In this document: in pieces, positions 10,001 through 22,246 of the stretch
How the letters are laid out: the number at the start of each line of letters is the position of its first letter
Position numbering within the stretch: position 1 is the first letter of the stretch
From: Adiantum capillus-veneris
Lineage: Eukaryota; Streptophyta; Polypodiopsida; Polypodiales; Pteridaceae
Direction: 5' to 3'
Assembly: GCA_014529385.2 (NCBI GenBank)
Contig: CM043971.1
Coordinates: 91,041,840 to 91,105,839 of the forward strand
DNA length: 64,000 bases
Position numbers and translations under genes: made by a program
The notes under the pieces: generated by a model
The model's input: only the letters and a program-made list of their open reading frames with translations
Database searches by the model: none
What the model was told of the DNA's origin: nothing

Positions 10001-13000
10001 AAAACAAGTTATTACAGTTATATGTTTTAGTTCCTTTCGTAATCCACGTATAGTATATACACATTTCAGTCCCATGTTTCACTATGCTCTAAAATTACAA
10101 TGAAAAGTTTCATGGTGAACACCATGTTTCAAGGGTGAAACATTCAGCATTGGAATGTTTCACGGTGACACTGATATGCTCCCACATACCACCTCTCTCT
10201 CACACACACACACACTTCTTTCTGTAAATCTTTGGGATTAATTTACTAGTGGGAAACCTCAAGGCGAGGAAAACCCACAGAAAGGATCATATACAAAAGA
10301 AAGAGCACGTAAGTGTTCGGCTGTGAAAGAGGGCTAAAAGCATTCATACGAAAGTTGATACATCTCTGGGGTTATATCACCAACTTCCAAGGCATCAGAG
10401 CGATGGAACATACAACCATTACATTGACACCACAAGGTCCAAAAAGCCCAAAATCTGACTCAAACCGCAAATCATTGTAAGGAACACGGGAGAATGCCAA
10501 AAGCCCAAAACCGTTCGTGGAAGACCATAGAGGGGAGATGTAGCCGCATACAAGCTGATATGCAGCAAAGAAAAACTCTAGTAATGCAGCATTCCCAAAG
10601 CAAGTGACTAATAGTCTTTTCCGAAGTCAAACAATGGACACAAGGAGAAAAGCATATATAACGTGCACTCAAAAAATTACACATTGGGACTCCAAGCAAG
10701 CATCACCAGAGAAACTATCGCTCCTTCAGAGGCAAGTGGCTCTTCCAGAGGGCACAGAGTGGCTTGCTCCACCAGATATCAGACTTGTGCATTGACCATA
10801 GGGCATTACAATGGTCAACAAGCCAAGGAAGCCGTGATAGAAGAGCATAAACCTGAATGACAGAAATGGCCTCAAAAGGCGTGTCCCAAAAATTCCAATG
10901 AGACATGTGGGTACCATCAGCCAAAGGAGGAATGGGTAAAAAGTCAACCAACATGGGGTAAAGCTCTCTCCAAAGCTGACGGTAATGCATACCCAATCCA
11001 GAACGGCGAGCGGCAAGGGGAAACTGAAAAGTGTAGCCCGTCTCATCAACCACATCACCAACTACGCGAAGGCCACGACAAAAGAGAGTATGTCTGGCGA
11101 GGCGAACGGTCAACCAAAGTAACAGAAATTGCCCGACTCCAGAAGACACTCAAAACGAAGCGAATTCCCTTCCCGCTGTTGTCGTGCATGCCATGATAAA
11201 CAAAATTGTCCACGTAGAAATCAAACTCGAAGTAAAAGGATATCCAAGAATGTGTCCTTCATCTTGCCAAACACGACCTCTCAGAGATTAGTTGCCAATG
11301 ACCAATGAAGCAAATAACAACATACTGACACAAGTAGGCAAGCATAAGAGCCCAAGGCTGAGTTTGTTGCACAAGGGCAAGCAACAGTCAACAACAGGGC
11401 TTTTCTAGCAAGAACATGTGTCTATGCAAGTCCAAGATATTGAGACCACCAAAGCGCTTAGGAGTGCAAAGTTTCTCAATCGACATCAAACGCAGGCCTT
11501 TTTTGTGAGCATGGATTTGCCACAAATGAGACAAAATAAATGACATAAGAGAAGTGAGAAAATGGCGAGGCCAATGCAACAATGGCAAATAGAACTAAAC
11601 GTAAGCCATCAAGATACTTTGAACAATTCGCAAGCGAACATGAAATGGTCATGTGGATAATTTCCAATAATGCAATTTGAGATTCATGCATTGCATAACC
11701 GAATCCACTTTTTGAGTGTGAGTGAACGCAGCAGATTATGCCAATCACAAGGATTAAGCGACAGAAGTTTCGATTTGCAAAAATTGACTCTAAGACCAGT
11801 CGCAAGCCCATATAGCTCCAAAGCGTCCATAATCACTTGGACATTAGCCTGGGGATTGCGAGGTATAAACAAAGAGTCGTCTGCATGAGCCTACCCTATG
11901 AAATTCTGGCCCAAGGGTAAATGCAAGCCATGAAGACGACCAGCGGAAGTCAAATGATTGAGATGCATCAACAAGGGGTGAATAGCAATAGCATACAACA
12001 ATGAAATAAGGGGGCAGGGCAAGCCCTGCCTAACTGAACGGCCAAGAGGCAAATATTCCGTGAGTTCACCTTCAAGAATCCCCCAAGACGTACTGCGAGC
12101 ATATAAGAAATACACGATATTGACTAACTTAGGACCGAACCCAAGACACCATTGTAGCACCAATGTAGTCCAACTGCACAGTGTCAAAACCCTTTACAAT
12201 ATCAACTTGCATAACAAGTTCATCCTGCTTAGTGTATTTTGCATATTACATGCCAATCAGACATTAGCCAAGTTGTCAATGATTTGGCGACATGGAATGA
12301 AACCATATTGAGCCTGATGAAGTCCTATAAGAAGGTGACCTTTAACTTAGCCAACACCTAGTAAACGACAGGCATCAAAATAATTGGCCGCAATGAGAAA
12401 ATTGCCCGCAAAGTGCTTGCTTAGGCAATAGTTTAAGCAAACCCTCTTTCCAGGATACTTGCAAATCTTGTTTTTCTCATGCCGTATTCACCATGAAAAG
12501 CAAGGGCTCTGTGAGAGCCTCCCAAAAGGAGAGAAAGAATTCAACAAAAAGACAATCCCAGCCACGGGATCGCCAACGGCCCGATGCAAGAAACACACAA
12601 TGCAATTCAATTTCAATGAATGGTTCCGCAAGGCATTGTGCATCCTGTGAAGAAAAAATTGGATGTACATGAGAGAGCAACAATTGTCGTGCTTGACAAT
12701 TGTTGTAGAGGGCTGAGGAGGAGGAGCAAACACCTATCTATAATGTGAGACCATGGCATCAACAAGTTCATGTTTGGATGATGTCCAAGCGCCTTAAGGA
12801 AGCATTACACCCTTAATGTCCTGGGAAACCCTCATGTGATGTAGACTTAAAAAATTATTTTGAAGCACAGCCTTTATCCACAAAAAGCCCGTTGACGAGC
12901 ACGCGTTTGCCATTTATCAAGTTTCCACTTGTCATTATGTTGAATACATACTCAAGCTTCACACAACTCCGGTATTGCAGAGTACATGCCACGAGTCAGC

Positions 13001-16000
13001 CAATACCTACAACCGTTGACAAACCTGTTTGGCAGCATTAGCATTCCCCATAGTCCGATGCATATACTGTTTACCATAGTCCTGAATAGCACATTGCACC
13101 CGCATAACAAAGCGAAACCAAGCAGCATCAAGGTCAAGATGCATGTGGGCAAGCAAGGGAGGAATAAGTCCAAAAATTATATATCGAAACGCCTCATGAG
13201 TAAGATAAGCATTGTTGATATGCAACAAACACTTTCGAGAAAGGGGTCTATCACAAAGAGATTGCCCAAAGTACGAAGTCAACAAAACAGGGTGATGATC
13301 CGATAGTTGCAAGGTGTAATCCCCCCCCCCACACACACACACCATAGTTACCTGGAACGGAAAATTGGAACAGCAACGGGCATGAAATGCCATTCCCTAT
13401 TACAAGTACTGACGTTTGAAACACGGAACGGGAAGGTGGAATGGGCACGCAGACCTGAAAATGGCCATTCCTTGTTACTCACACACATGCTTTTTTTTTG
13501 TAAATCGTTTTGATTAATTTACTAGTCGAAAACCTCAAAGCGAGGAAAACCAACTGAAAGGATCATGTACAAGAGGAAGAACACAGAACTACCTAGCTGT
13601 AGAGAGTAGCTAGAAACATTCATAAGAAAGTTGATGCATCTCTATGGTGATGTCACCAACTTCCAAAGCAAACCGTAAGGATTGCCTAAGAGAAAGCTTG
13701 AAGATTGGGAGTGGGTCTGCATGAGTATGATGAAACATGTAAGCATTACGCTGGCTCCACAATGTCCAATAAGCCCAGTATCTGACCCACATAAAGAAAA
13801 CCGCAAACCGCTGTAATGTCGGTGAGAAAATGCCAAATACCCAGAACCTTTTGTGAAAGACCATCCCAGGAAAACGGAGCCGCAAACAAGCCGATACACG
13901 GCGAAGAAAGTCTATAGTAACGTAGCAATCCCACAACAAGTGACAAATATCCTCCTCTGCACTCGAGCAACGAACGCGGGAAGAAGGGCGAATACCACGC
14001 ACAAGAAGAAAAGTGCTGCGGGAAGCACTCCAAGTAAACAACGCCAAAGAAACAGGCGCTCATTCAAGGGCAAATGGCTTTTCCACAAGGCAGAGAGGAG
14101 CCTCCTCCACGAGAGGTCAGATTTGTGCATTCGCCAAAGGGCATTACAATGACCATCAAGCCATGGTTGTGGTAGAAGAAGAGCATAAATTCGACCTGCA
14201 AAAATATCTCGAAAAGGCGTTTCTCGAAGGGCCCAATCAGACATGCGGTCACCATCAGACAAAGGTGAAACAGACAAAAGGTCGAGTAGCATGTTTTCAA
14301 GCTCTCTCCAAAACTGACGGTAATACATGCCCAATCCAAAACGATGAGCGGCAAAGGAAAAGTCAAAAGTATATCCGGCCTCATCGACCACATCCTCAAC
14401 CACACGAATGCCACGACCAGAGAGAGAGTAAGCCTGACGAGGGGACAGTCGACCAAAGTAAGAGAAAAGGCCCGGCTCCAATGGAGACTTTCCAAACGAA
14501 TCAAATCACCTTCCTACCGAGGATTCCACGATAAAAGAACCGTAACCTCTTTCCAGGCAGATACTAAAGTAGAAGCAAGAGGACATCCAGGAATGTGCCC
14601 TTCCATTTTGCCAAAAACCAACTCCCATATAGATGGTTGCCAATAGCCAAAAGCAGAAGTAACAACATGTTGACCAAGGTATGCAAACATAAGAGTCCAA
14701 GGCTGAACTTGTTGCACAAGAGTAGGCAACAACATAGCTTTTCTTGCAAAAACATGCCTGCGCAAATCCAAAATATTAAGTCCACCAAGACGTTTAGGAG
14801 TACAAAGCTTCTCCATCGACATCAAGCGTAAACCTTTTTTCAAAGCATGAGTCTGCCACAAATGGGACATAATGTCCGACATAAGAGAATCAAGACATCG
14901 TCGAGGCCAATGCATCAGTGGCAAGAAGAACTGAACATATGCCAACAAGATACTCTGAACAATTCGCAAACGAACATGCAAGGGCCAAGTGGATAGCTTC
15001 CAGTAATGCAATTTGGCATTCAAACGTTGCATAACCCAATTTACTTTCTGAGAGTGAGTGACATTTCAGCCAATTGGATAACCTAAATGCCTAGTGGTTT
15101 CATTCGAAGACACAATCTCACCTAGCCACAACAAACTATGCCAATCACAAGAACGAAGAGGCAGAAGCTTTGATTTACAAAAATTGACTACGAGTCCAAC
15201 CGCAACACCAAAAAGTTCCAAGGCTTCATAATCACTTTGACATCCGCCCACAGATTACGAGCCATAAACAACGAATCATCAGCGTAAGCTTGACCAACGA
15301 ATGTACGGCCCGAAGGTAAACGCAGACCATGAAGACGCTCAACAGAGGTTAAGTGATCGAGATAAGTCAACATCGGGTGAGTGGCAATAGCATACAACAG
15401 AGCACTAAGGGGGTAGCCTTGCCTAACCGAACAACCAAGAGGCCAAGATTCAATCAATTCACCTTCCAAGATCCCTGAAGACGTACTACATGCATACAAA
15501 AAATAAACCAGATTGGCTAATTTAGGACCAAACCCTAGGCGCCTCATCGTGGCGGCAATGAAGTCCCACTGCACACTGTCAAAAGCCTTTTCAATATCAA
15601 CTTGCATAACCAGCACATCCTATTGAGTGTACTTAGCATACTCCATGCCAATCATAACATCATCCATAATCTGACGACGTGGAATGAAACCGTATTGAGC
15701 CTGATGGAGTCCTGCAAAAAGATGGTCCTTCATGCGGTTCACCAGCATCTTAGCCAATATCTTATAAACCACCGGCATCAAGGTGATCGGACGCCAATGA
15801 GAGAATCGCTCACAAAGCGCTTGCTTACGCAGCAATTTAAGTAAACCTTCTTTCCAAGACAGAGGCAAATCGTGTTTCTCCCACGCTGCATTTGTCATAA
15901 AAAGAAGCGGTTGTTCAAGAGCTTCCCAGAAGGAGAGGAAAAATTCCACAATAAGCCCATCCCAACCGAGAGATCGCCAACGGCCCAAAGCAAGCAACGC

Positions 16001-19000
16001 ACTATGCAATTCAAAAGCAGTAAAGGAGTCCTCAAGGACGCATGCATCATGCGGTGATATGATCGGAGTAACAAAAGAAAGCATCAATTGACGCGCATGG
16101 TAAGCAATCGAAGATGCCTGAGAAGGAACAACAAACACATGTCGATAATGCAAAACCATGGCATCTGCAAGTTCTTGTTTTGAAGAAGTCCAAACACCCG
16201 AGGAAAGCATAACCCGCTTGATTGCCTGTGAGAGTCTTGTATGATGCAAATGCTTAAAGAATTGCTTCGAAGCACATCCTTTATCCATGAAAGCCTATTG
16301 ACGGGCACGCGTCTGCCATTTAGCAAGCTTTCGCTTGTCATTACGCTGAATACACACAGAAGCTTCACATAACTCCGACATCTCAAAACTAGACAAAGGC
16401 CGTAAATCAGCCAACGCTTGCAACCATTGACAAACTTGCTTCGCATCGTTGACATCCCCTCGAGTGCACTGCATGTAATGTGTGCCATAGTCACAAATAA
16501 CACTTTGCACCCTCATAACAAAGCGAAACCAGGCAGCATCAAGATCAAGATGCATATGAGCAAGCAGAGGGGGAATAACCTCAGAAATCCTGTCACGAAA
16601 AACCTCATGAGTGAGATAAGCATTGTTAATAAGTAGCAGACGTTTCCTCAGAAGAGCTCAGTCACAAAGAGTCTGCCCAAAACGCACATTCAGCAAAACA
16701 GGGTAATGATCCGATAACTGTAAGGTGTAATCAATGTTGACCTCACATACAAATTCCTCATATTGTTGCACATGAAGCATATACCCATCTATCCAACCGC
16801 GCTCTATACGAAGAGTGGGCAACATGCTGAAAAGTAAAACCAAAGGCATTTGGATGCATATGCCGCCATATATCAATCATCTGAGTAGAAGCAAAGAGAT
16901 TATCCCATTCTTGCCTTTCCGCAGACAACATATGTGAGTTACCAGCGGTACTATCAGCCATCTCAGGGGTATTATTAAAATCACCGCAAAGGAATGCATT
17001 TGAAGTCCATGAACGAGAAGAGATGTCTCGCCAAAGAGCAGCCCTTTGTCCAGATGATGTATACGCATAAATGCCGCCAAATTCATACACTTTACCATTC
17101 AACAAGCATTGAATCACCATCCAGCGGCCGTGCGGATCATTATACAAGAGAACTAGCTGAAGCTCATGCCGAACCAGCATCAATAAACCTGAGTAATCTT
17201 GCAAACCAGCATATGCAATCCAATAACCTGCAAAATAAGAACACTAACAAGCAAAGTCATGCTGATTGTGTTCTTGCAAAACAACGATATCCGTCTTACA
17301 TGTATGTACATAGTACTAGGTTAGTTGCCATTTATCAAGGTTACATAACCCACGCACATTATATGAAATACATTTAATACAACTATGCATCGGAAACCAT
17401 ATGTACAGCGGCAAAAAACATGGGATCAAGTCGGGATGCCCATATGGACATCTCCATCCACGACATCCATGGCAGATCCCGATCGCTGAGTCAAAGCAAG
17501 AATCTTCTCCATAGAAATCACCTGAGAGGTGGAAGCCTCACCCAAAAGTACATCCTTATAAGAGTGCATCGCTTTTTCCCAAGCGTCAATCAATGTGCGA
17601 TTGTCATTGCAGGGAAGCTGCTTAAATGATACACTCTTATTGGCGTTAACCAGAGGAACATAATTACGAGAGGAAGGTGGAGTACGAATTTTCACTGTCT
17701 TTTTAGGTACCACCCACCAACCAACATCACTCGGCCCAACATTTTTTCCTTTCCCTGCGTTTACATTCCCAACATCAACAGATGGTAAATTTATGTTTTT
17801 CTCTTTATTGGCATTAGAAGTCACCTTCATAGCAGGGGCACCATTCAATTTAGCGTCACCAACAGATTTGCCTATAAGGGCAGGGGAAGAGGAAGGAACA
17901 GCCGAAAGAGGGGGCTGCAAAACTGGTTCAGGACATTCAGATTGCATGTGACCAAATCTGCCGCATCGAAAACAAGAGTTAGCAAATTTGCCCCATTTGA
18001 GTTTGAAAGGGCGCTTTGCCCACCCAAGGATCCCTTGAGTCCACCATAATTCCATCCGGGGTATGCTTATCCGTATCCCACAGAATGCAAAACCTGTTGG
18101 TGTTCGCATCCAATTTCAGAGGGCAAATCACCTTGCCAAGCCGAGCAACCAATAACGGAAGAAAATGCCTCCACGTGCGCGGAAAGTCAACAATTTCCAC
18201 CCACACAGGATATTTGTGACGAATAAGACTTTGATAGTCCTTTGTAAGTGCCCAAGGCAAAACATGAGTCATCTACGTGCCAAAAAAGAGGGAGGACATC
18301 TCCAGTAGGAGGTTTCTAGCCTCGGTATCTGCCAAAAGTACCTCATAGAAACCCCGAGCACCGAAATAAACTCCTCTGACAGCCTGGCGTTTTAGAAGGA
18401 AATCAACCCACTGTCCGACATCCTGCGCAGCAGGCATTTTACCAGGGAAAAACAAAATGACCGCATTCATGGCATATTGTGCTACCGGATCCATCAGATC
18501 TGGACGGGAATACGCACCTCAAGGGCAGGTGCCTGTCCGTTCCAAGCTTTACGAGCCTCTTCGAAGTCTTCATACAAACAACTTCTGATTTCAGAAACAT
18601 TCTCCGAAACGCTGTCCATGGCTTTACAACGCTTTAAGACACATGGAAACTCTGACATGCATTAACCAAACCACGACCAAAAGCTAAAGCAAAGACTTTC
18701 TTTGTATTTTATGTGAATTTAACTATTTACAGAGACCTCAAAATTCTGTACATCTCCCACAGAGCTCATACACCTGCAAAATGTATGCCTGGATTACTGT
18801 AAGCTGGCAGCAGCTGTCAATTGCGTGATGCTGTTGAGGCAGCAAGTCAGACAGATGACGGACAGCAATGACCTGCTCCACCTGATCACGCAGGCTGATT
18901 GCACACAGAGCTGACTTCTGCAGGCTGTCTTCTCGCAGGGGTTCAGGCCGCTCAGACTGTCTGCACACAGAATTGCAGGGTCGCACAGAGCTGCAGGTTG

Positions 19001-22000
19001 CACAGGCAGAGTTCGTGCAGGATATAGACTCGCGCAGGCTGTGCAGGTGCAAGGATTCAAATTCGCGCAGAGAGGCAGGCTGAGCGCACGCAGAATTTAC
19101 TGTTCACGCAGGGATTTACACACGCGCTGAGTTTCGACGAGCCACTCTCACCCTCACACTCAAACATCACACACACACACATACACAAGAGCATACACCA
19201 ATACAAAAAATTTGCGTGCTGAGTTTCTTTCATAACTCTAGAGATGCAGGGCAAACTCAATTATAATGAAGCTTGGCATTGTTGAAAGAAGCATTAAATA
19301 GGAAAAATTTTACAGTAATAAGGTAGTTGATGAGACAAGCACCACAATATTGTAGCTCATTCCTGAAAGTTGCAAGAATCCTGCTTTGAAGCACACTCCC
19401 AAAGTAACAAGAAACTACTCCAAAAGCTTTAAGGCTTATTGGAAACGAGAATTTCTCGTGGTGAAACAAAATCAAAAGAGTACTCTTTCTCCACCATTGA
19501 TTTTGTCACTAGCAGCAGACCGTGTGAGAGACCCTGCTTCACTACCTCACAAGGACTCCATTAAAGCCAATCTCTCTACCATCGATTTTGTCACTAGCAG
19601 CAGACCGAGTGAGAGACCCTGCTTCACTACCTCACAGGGACTCCATCGAAGCCACTCTCTCTACCATCGCTTTCGTTACTAGCAGTAGAGACAGATACGA
19701 CCATGCGTCATAGAAATAAGGGACATGCATTCCAGAACATCAGAATGCAAGAACACTGTTCCAGTTGGCTCAGGTCAAGTAGAATGCCAGAAATATCTAA
19801 ATGTTCCACCATTGACTTTTGGTATCGCGGGTACATTACGGAACGCTGGAACTGCGGTGTCCACAATGAGCTGTCCAGCAAGGCAGAATTTTGAGCCATT
19901 TGGGCTTATTATAAGTGTTAACATGATCAAATGAAACACATTTTCTGCAGGGATCTCTTTGCAAGCTATTCAATGAGAAAAGCCCCCTACTCTTCTCTAA
20001 GCCTCTCAATGCAGCTTGCAAGTCAAGCTTGAAGCTTTAGAATTTTCAACCTCTTGCAAGTTGCAAGCAGCCTCTGTCCCATTCTTGCAAGTGGCAGCTT
20101 GTCTCCCCCTCCCCACTTCTTCCATCTATTTGCATTGCACTTTTTGATATGGATTAGGGTGGATATAGCTTAATCATACTAGATTAGAGATGAACTTAAA
20201 CTTAAGGCCTAATGTACAAAGTAAATATGGCTGCAAATAAGCTTTGATTAGTATGCATGAAAGTATGTGCAGCATAGGCTCTTTTGTAGAGCTAGAAACG
20301 GTAGTGGAGTTGCCACACGTGCAAACCCATTTGGTGGCTTATTCTAAGCCTTACACATCATTGGGTTGACTGTGCTTTCCAACTCACCTTCCACATAGGA
20401 CACAACACATGGGCATTGTCTACTAGGCTTACACATAAGCACATAAGGTGGAGAGGAGATTCACATGAGATGCAACAAAACTCGCATCCCAAAATCCTCC
20501 CCTATGTGGGTTTTGTTACAAGCATTGTACAATCCTCCCCTCAAACCTCACAAAGGGTGAGGCTCACAATACACAAGTCTCCCCTTAAACACAAAAAGGT
20601 GGTAGGCAAACACAAGCCTCCCCTCAAACACACTAGGGTCACCCAATCCAGCTCTAGTCCCTTATCTACCTGATCCACCAAGTCCAGCTCTAGTCCCTTG
20701 TCCACCAAAAGTACACATGTTACCACCCAACTCTTCAAAAAGATAAGGACCTCATCCTAGATGGCACAACACTCCTAAATAGAGCCCCAAATGCATTTCA
20801 AGAATATGCTCTCTAAGAGCAATGGCCGTGAATGATCACTAATCTACTAGAACAGTCATCCCTACAATCACTCTCCTTCATTCCTGGTCCTTCCATACAT
20901 TCGATGTTATTTTATTTTTTAAATCTTACAGGTCGGAAAAATAAGTAGCAATAAAGACAGCGATATTGTGCCTCTTTTAAGAAAAAAACTATAAAACACA
21001 TGCAACTCTGCAGCTTATGCAAATTGTTATATGTGTGAGCGCATACTGCAATTACCTGTCCAAGACTAGCTGCAGCTATGGGTTGCTCTTCAAATAGACC
21101 GAAGAGTGCACTTAGAGGTTGACCCAGTTCCTTCTCGATGAGCGCAACTGCTTTATCACAAGAAAAAGCAGGAACGCGATCCTACCAAAATAGCCTTGGT
21201 CACAAATCATCAAAAGGTGATAGCAGCAGAATTGTAAATGTACCAAAACCTTTCCTTTGAAAGAATGAACGCTAGATCTATTGTCATTGTGACGATTAGC
21301 CATGCTAGCTATTTGTTAAAAGGTACCTGTAGCTTGGAAAGCTCCTCCACAAACTCTATGGGGAAAAGATCAGATCTTGTTGATGACAACTGCCCAAGCT
21401 TAATAAATGTGGGACCCAGTTCCAAGATCTTCTCTCTCACCCACGAGGCTGTCTTGCATCTCCTAGCTTTCTGCATTAGCATCACAAGCATCTTATGAGT
21501 CAAACATAGAAGAAAGTGAGAATCTAGAGTTTCCACAGCAGAGAAGTTATATACAACCTCTCTGCCTGCTAGAGTGTTAGAAAAGCAATGACCTGTTTTT
21601 CTTCAGAAAAGCCACCAACAAAACTCCACTTCGCATCATCAAAATATACACGTGCTCTCAATGACAAAACAAAGCTCCAAACGTCGACCGTCCTTTGCAA
21701 GGTGCTGTAATTCTCTTTCGACCAGCTAAAGGATTCATCAGAAGGTAAAACTTTGACGTCGTCATCCCATCCCAGATTTGCTAAGGAAGTCTCCAATGAC
21801 GAAGGTTGTTTAGAAAGTTTTTGCAGAGCCCCATTCATTTTCTGAACTGAACCATTTGTAGAGAGCAAACTCTTTCTGGGGACAGTGTCAAGGTTGTTTG
21901 CAACTCCAATAATGGTCCCTTTCAACACAGAACCATTTGCAGGTCTCTTTCTGTCAGTCCTTGCATTCTCTAGGGGCTGCTCTGCTCACAGGTCAGTAGA

Positions 22001-22209
22001 GCAACGTTTACTATTAACCCAAGGCAACTTCTGCAACTGAGAAAACATCAGAAAAGCAGAGAAGAAAAAAGAAGACAGAGTTTGTGGTGATTTTAGTCAC
22101 AAAATTTCAACAAGCTTTAAAGGAAGTTGATGGATCTCGAGTGCTGAGAACTTGAGCTGCATATACACAAAGAAACTGTTTCGAACAGCTTGAAAAGCTA
22201 GTAGGAGGG

Positions 22210-22246
<37 letters not shown>

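Larger units (their letters stand above)
13489..18619 (-). mobile_element. LINE B: nearly full-length L1-like retrotransposon, defective
   Basis: Minus-strand element of about 5.1 kb with ORF1 (18619 to about 17426), an endonuclease-RT ORF2 (about 17365 to 13610), a short 3' UTR and a nine-base A-tail (13490-13498). It shares its 3' UTR with LINE A: the start of LINE A at 10225 repeats GATTAATTTACTAGT. Both sit in intron 4 in the sense orientation of the host gene. Stops and frameshifts interrupt both ORFs. No clear target duplication was found. Confidence 0.85.

Noticed and set aside
14013-14534. 173-residue plus-strand frame
   Set aside because: Antisense to the LINE B C-terminal region, where minus-strand conserved blocks are clear.
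18738-19060. Cys-rich secreted peptide on the minus strand
   Set aside because: The frame is made of degenerate GCAG words, with no signal peptide and no fixed cysteine pattern.
19493-19690. CRISPR-like array
   Set aside because: The 85-bp units are contiguous, with no repeat-spacer alternation, and the context is a plant intron.
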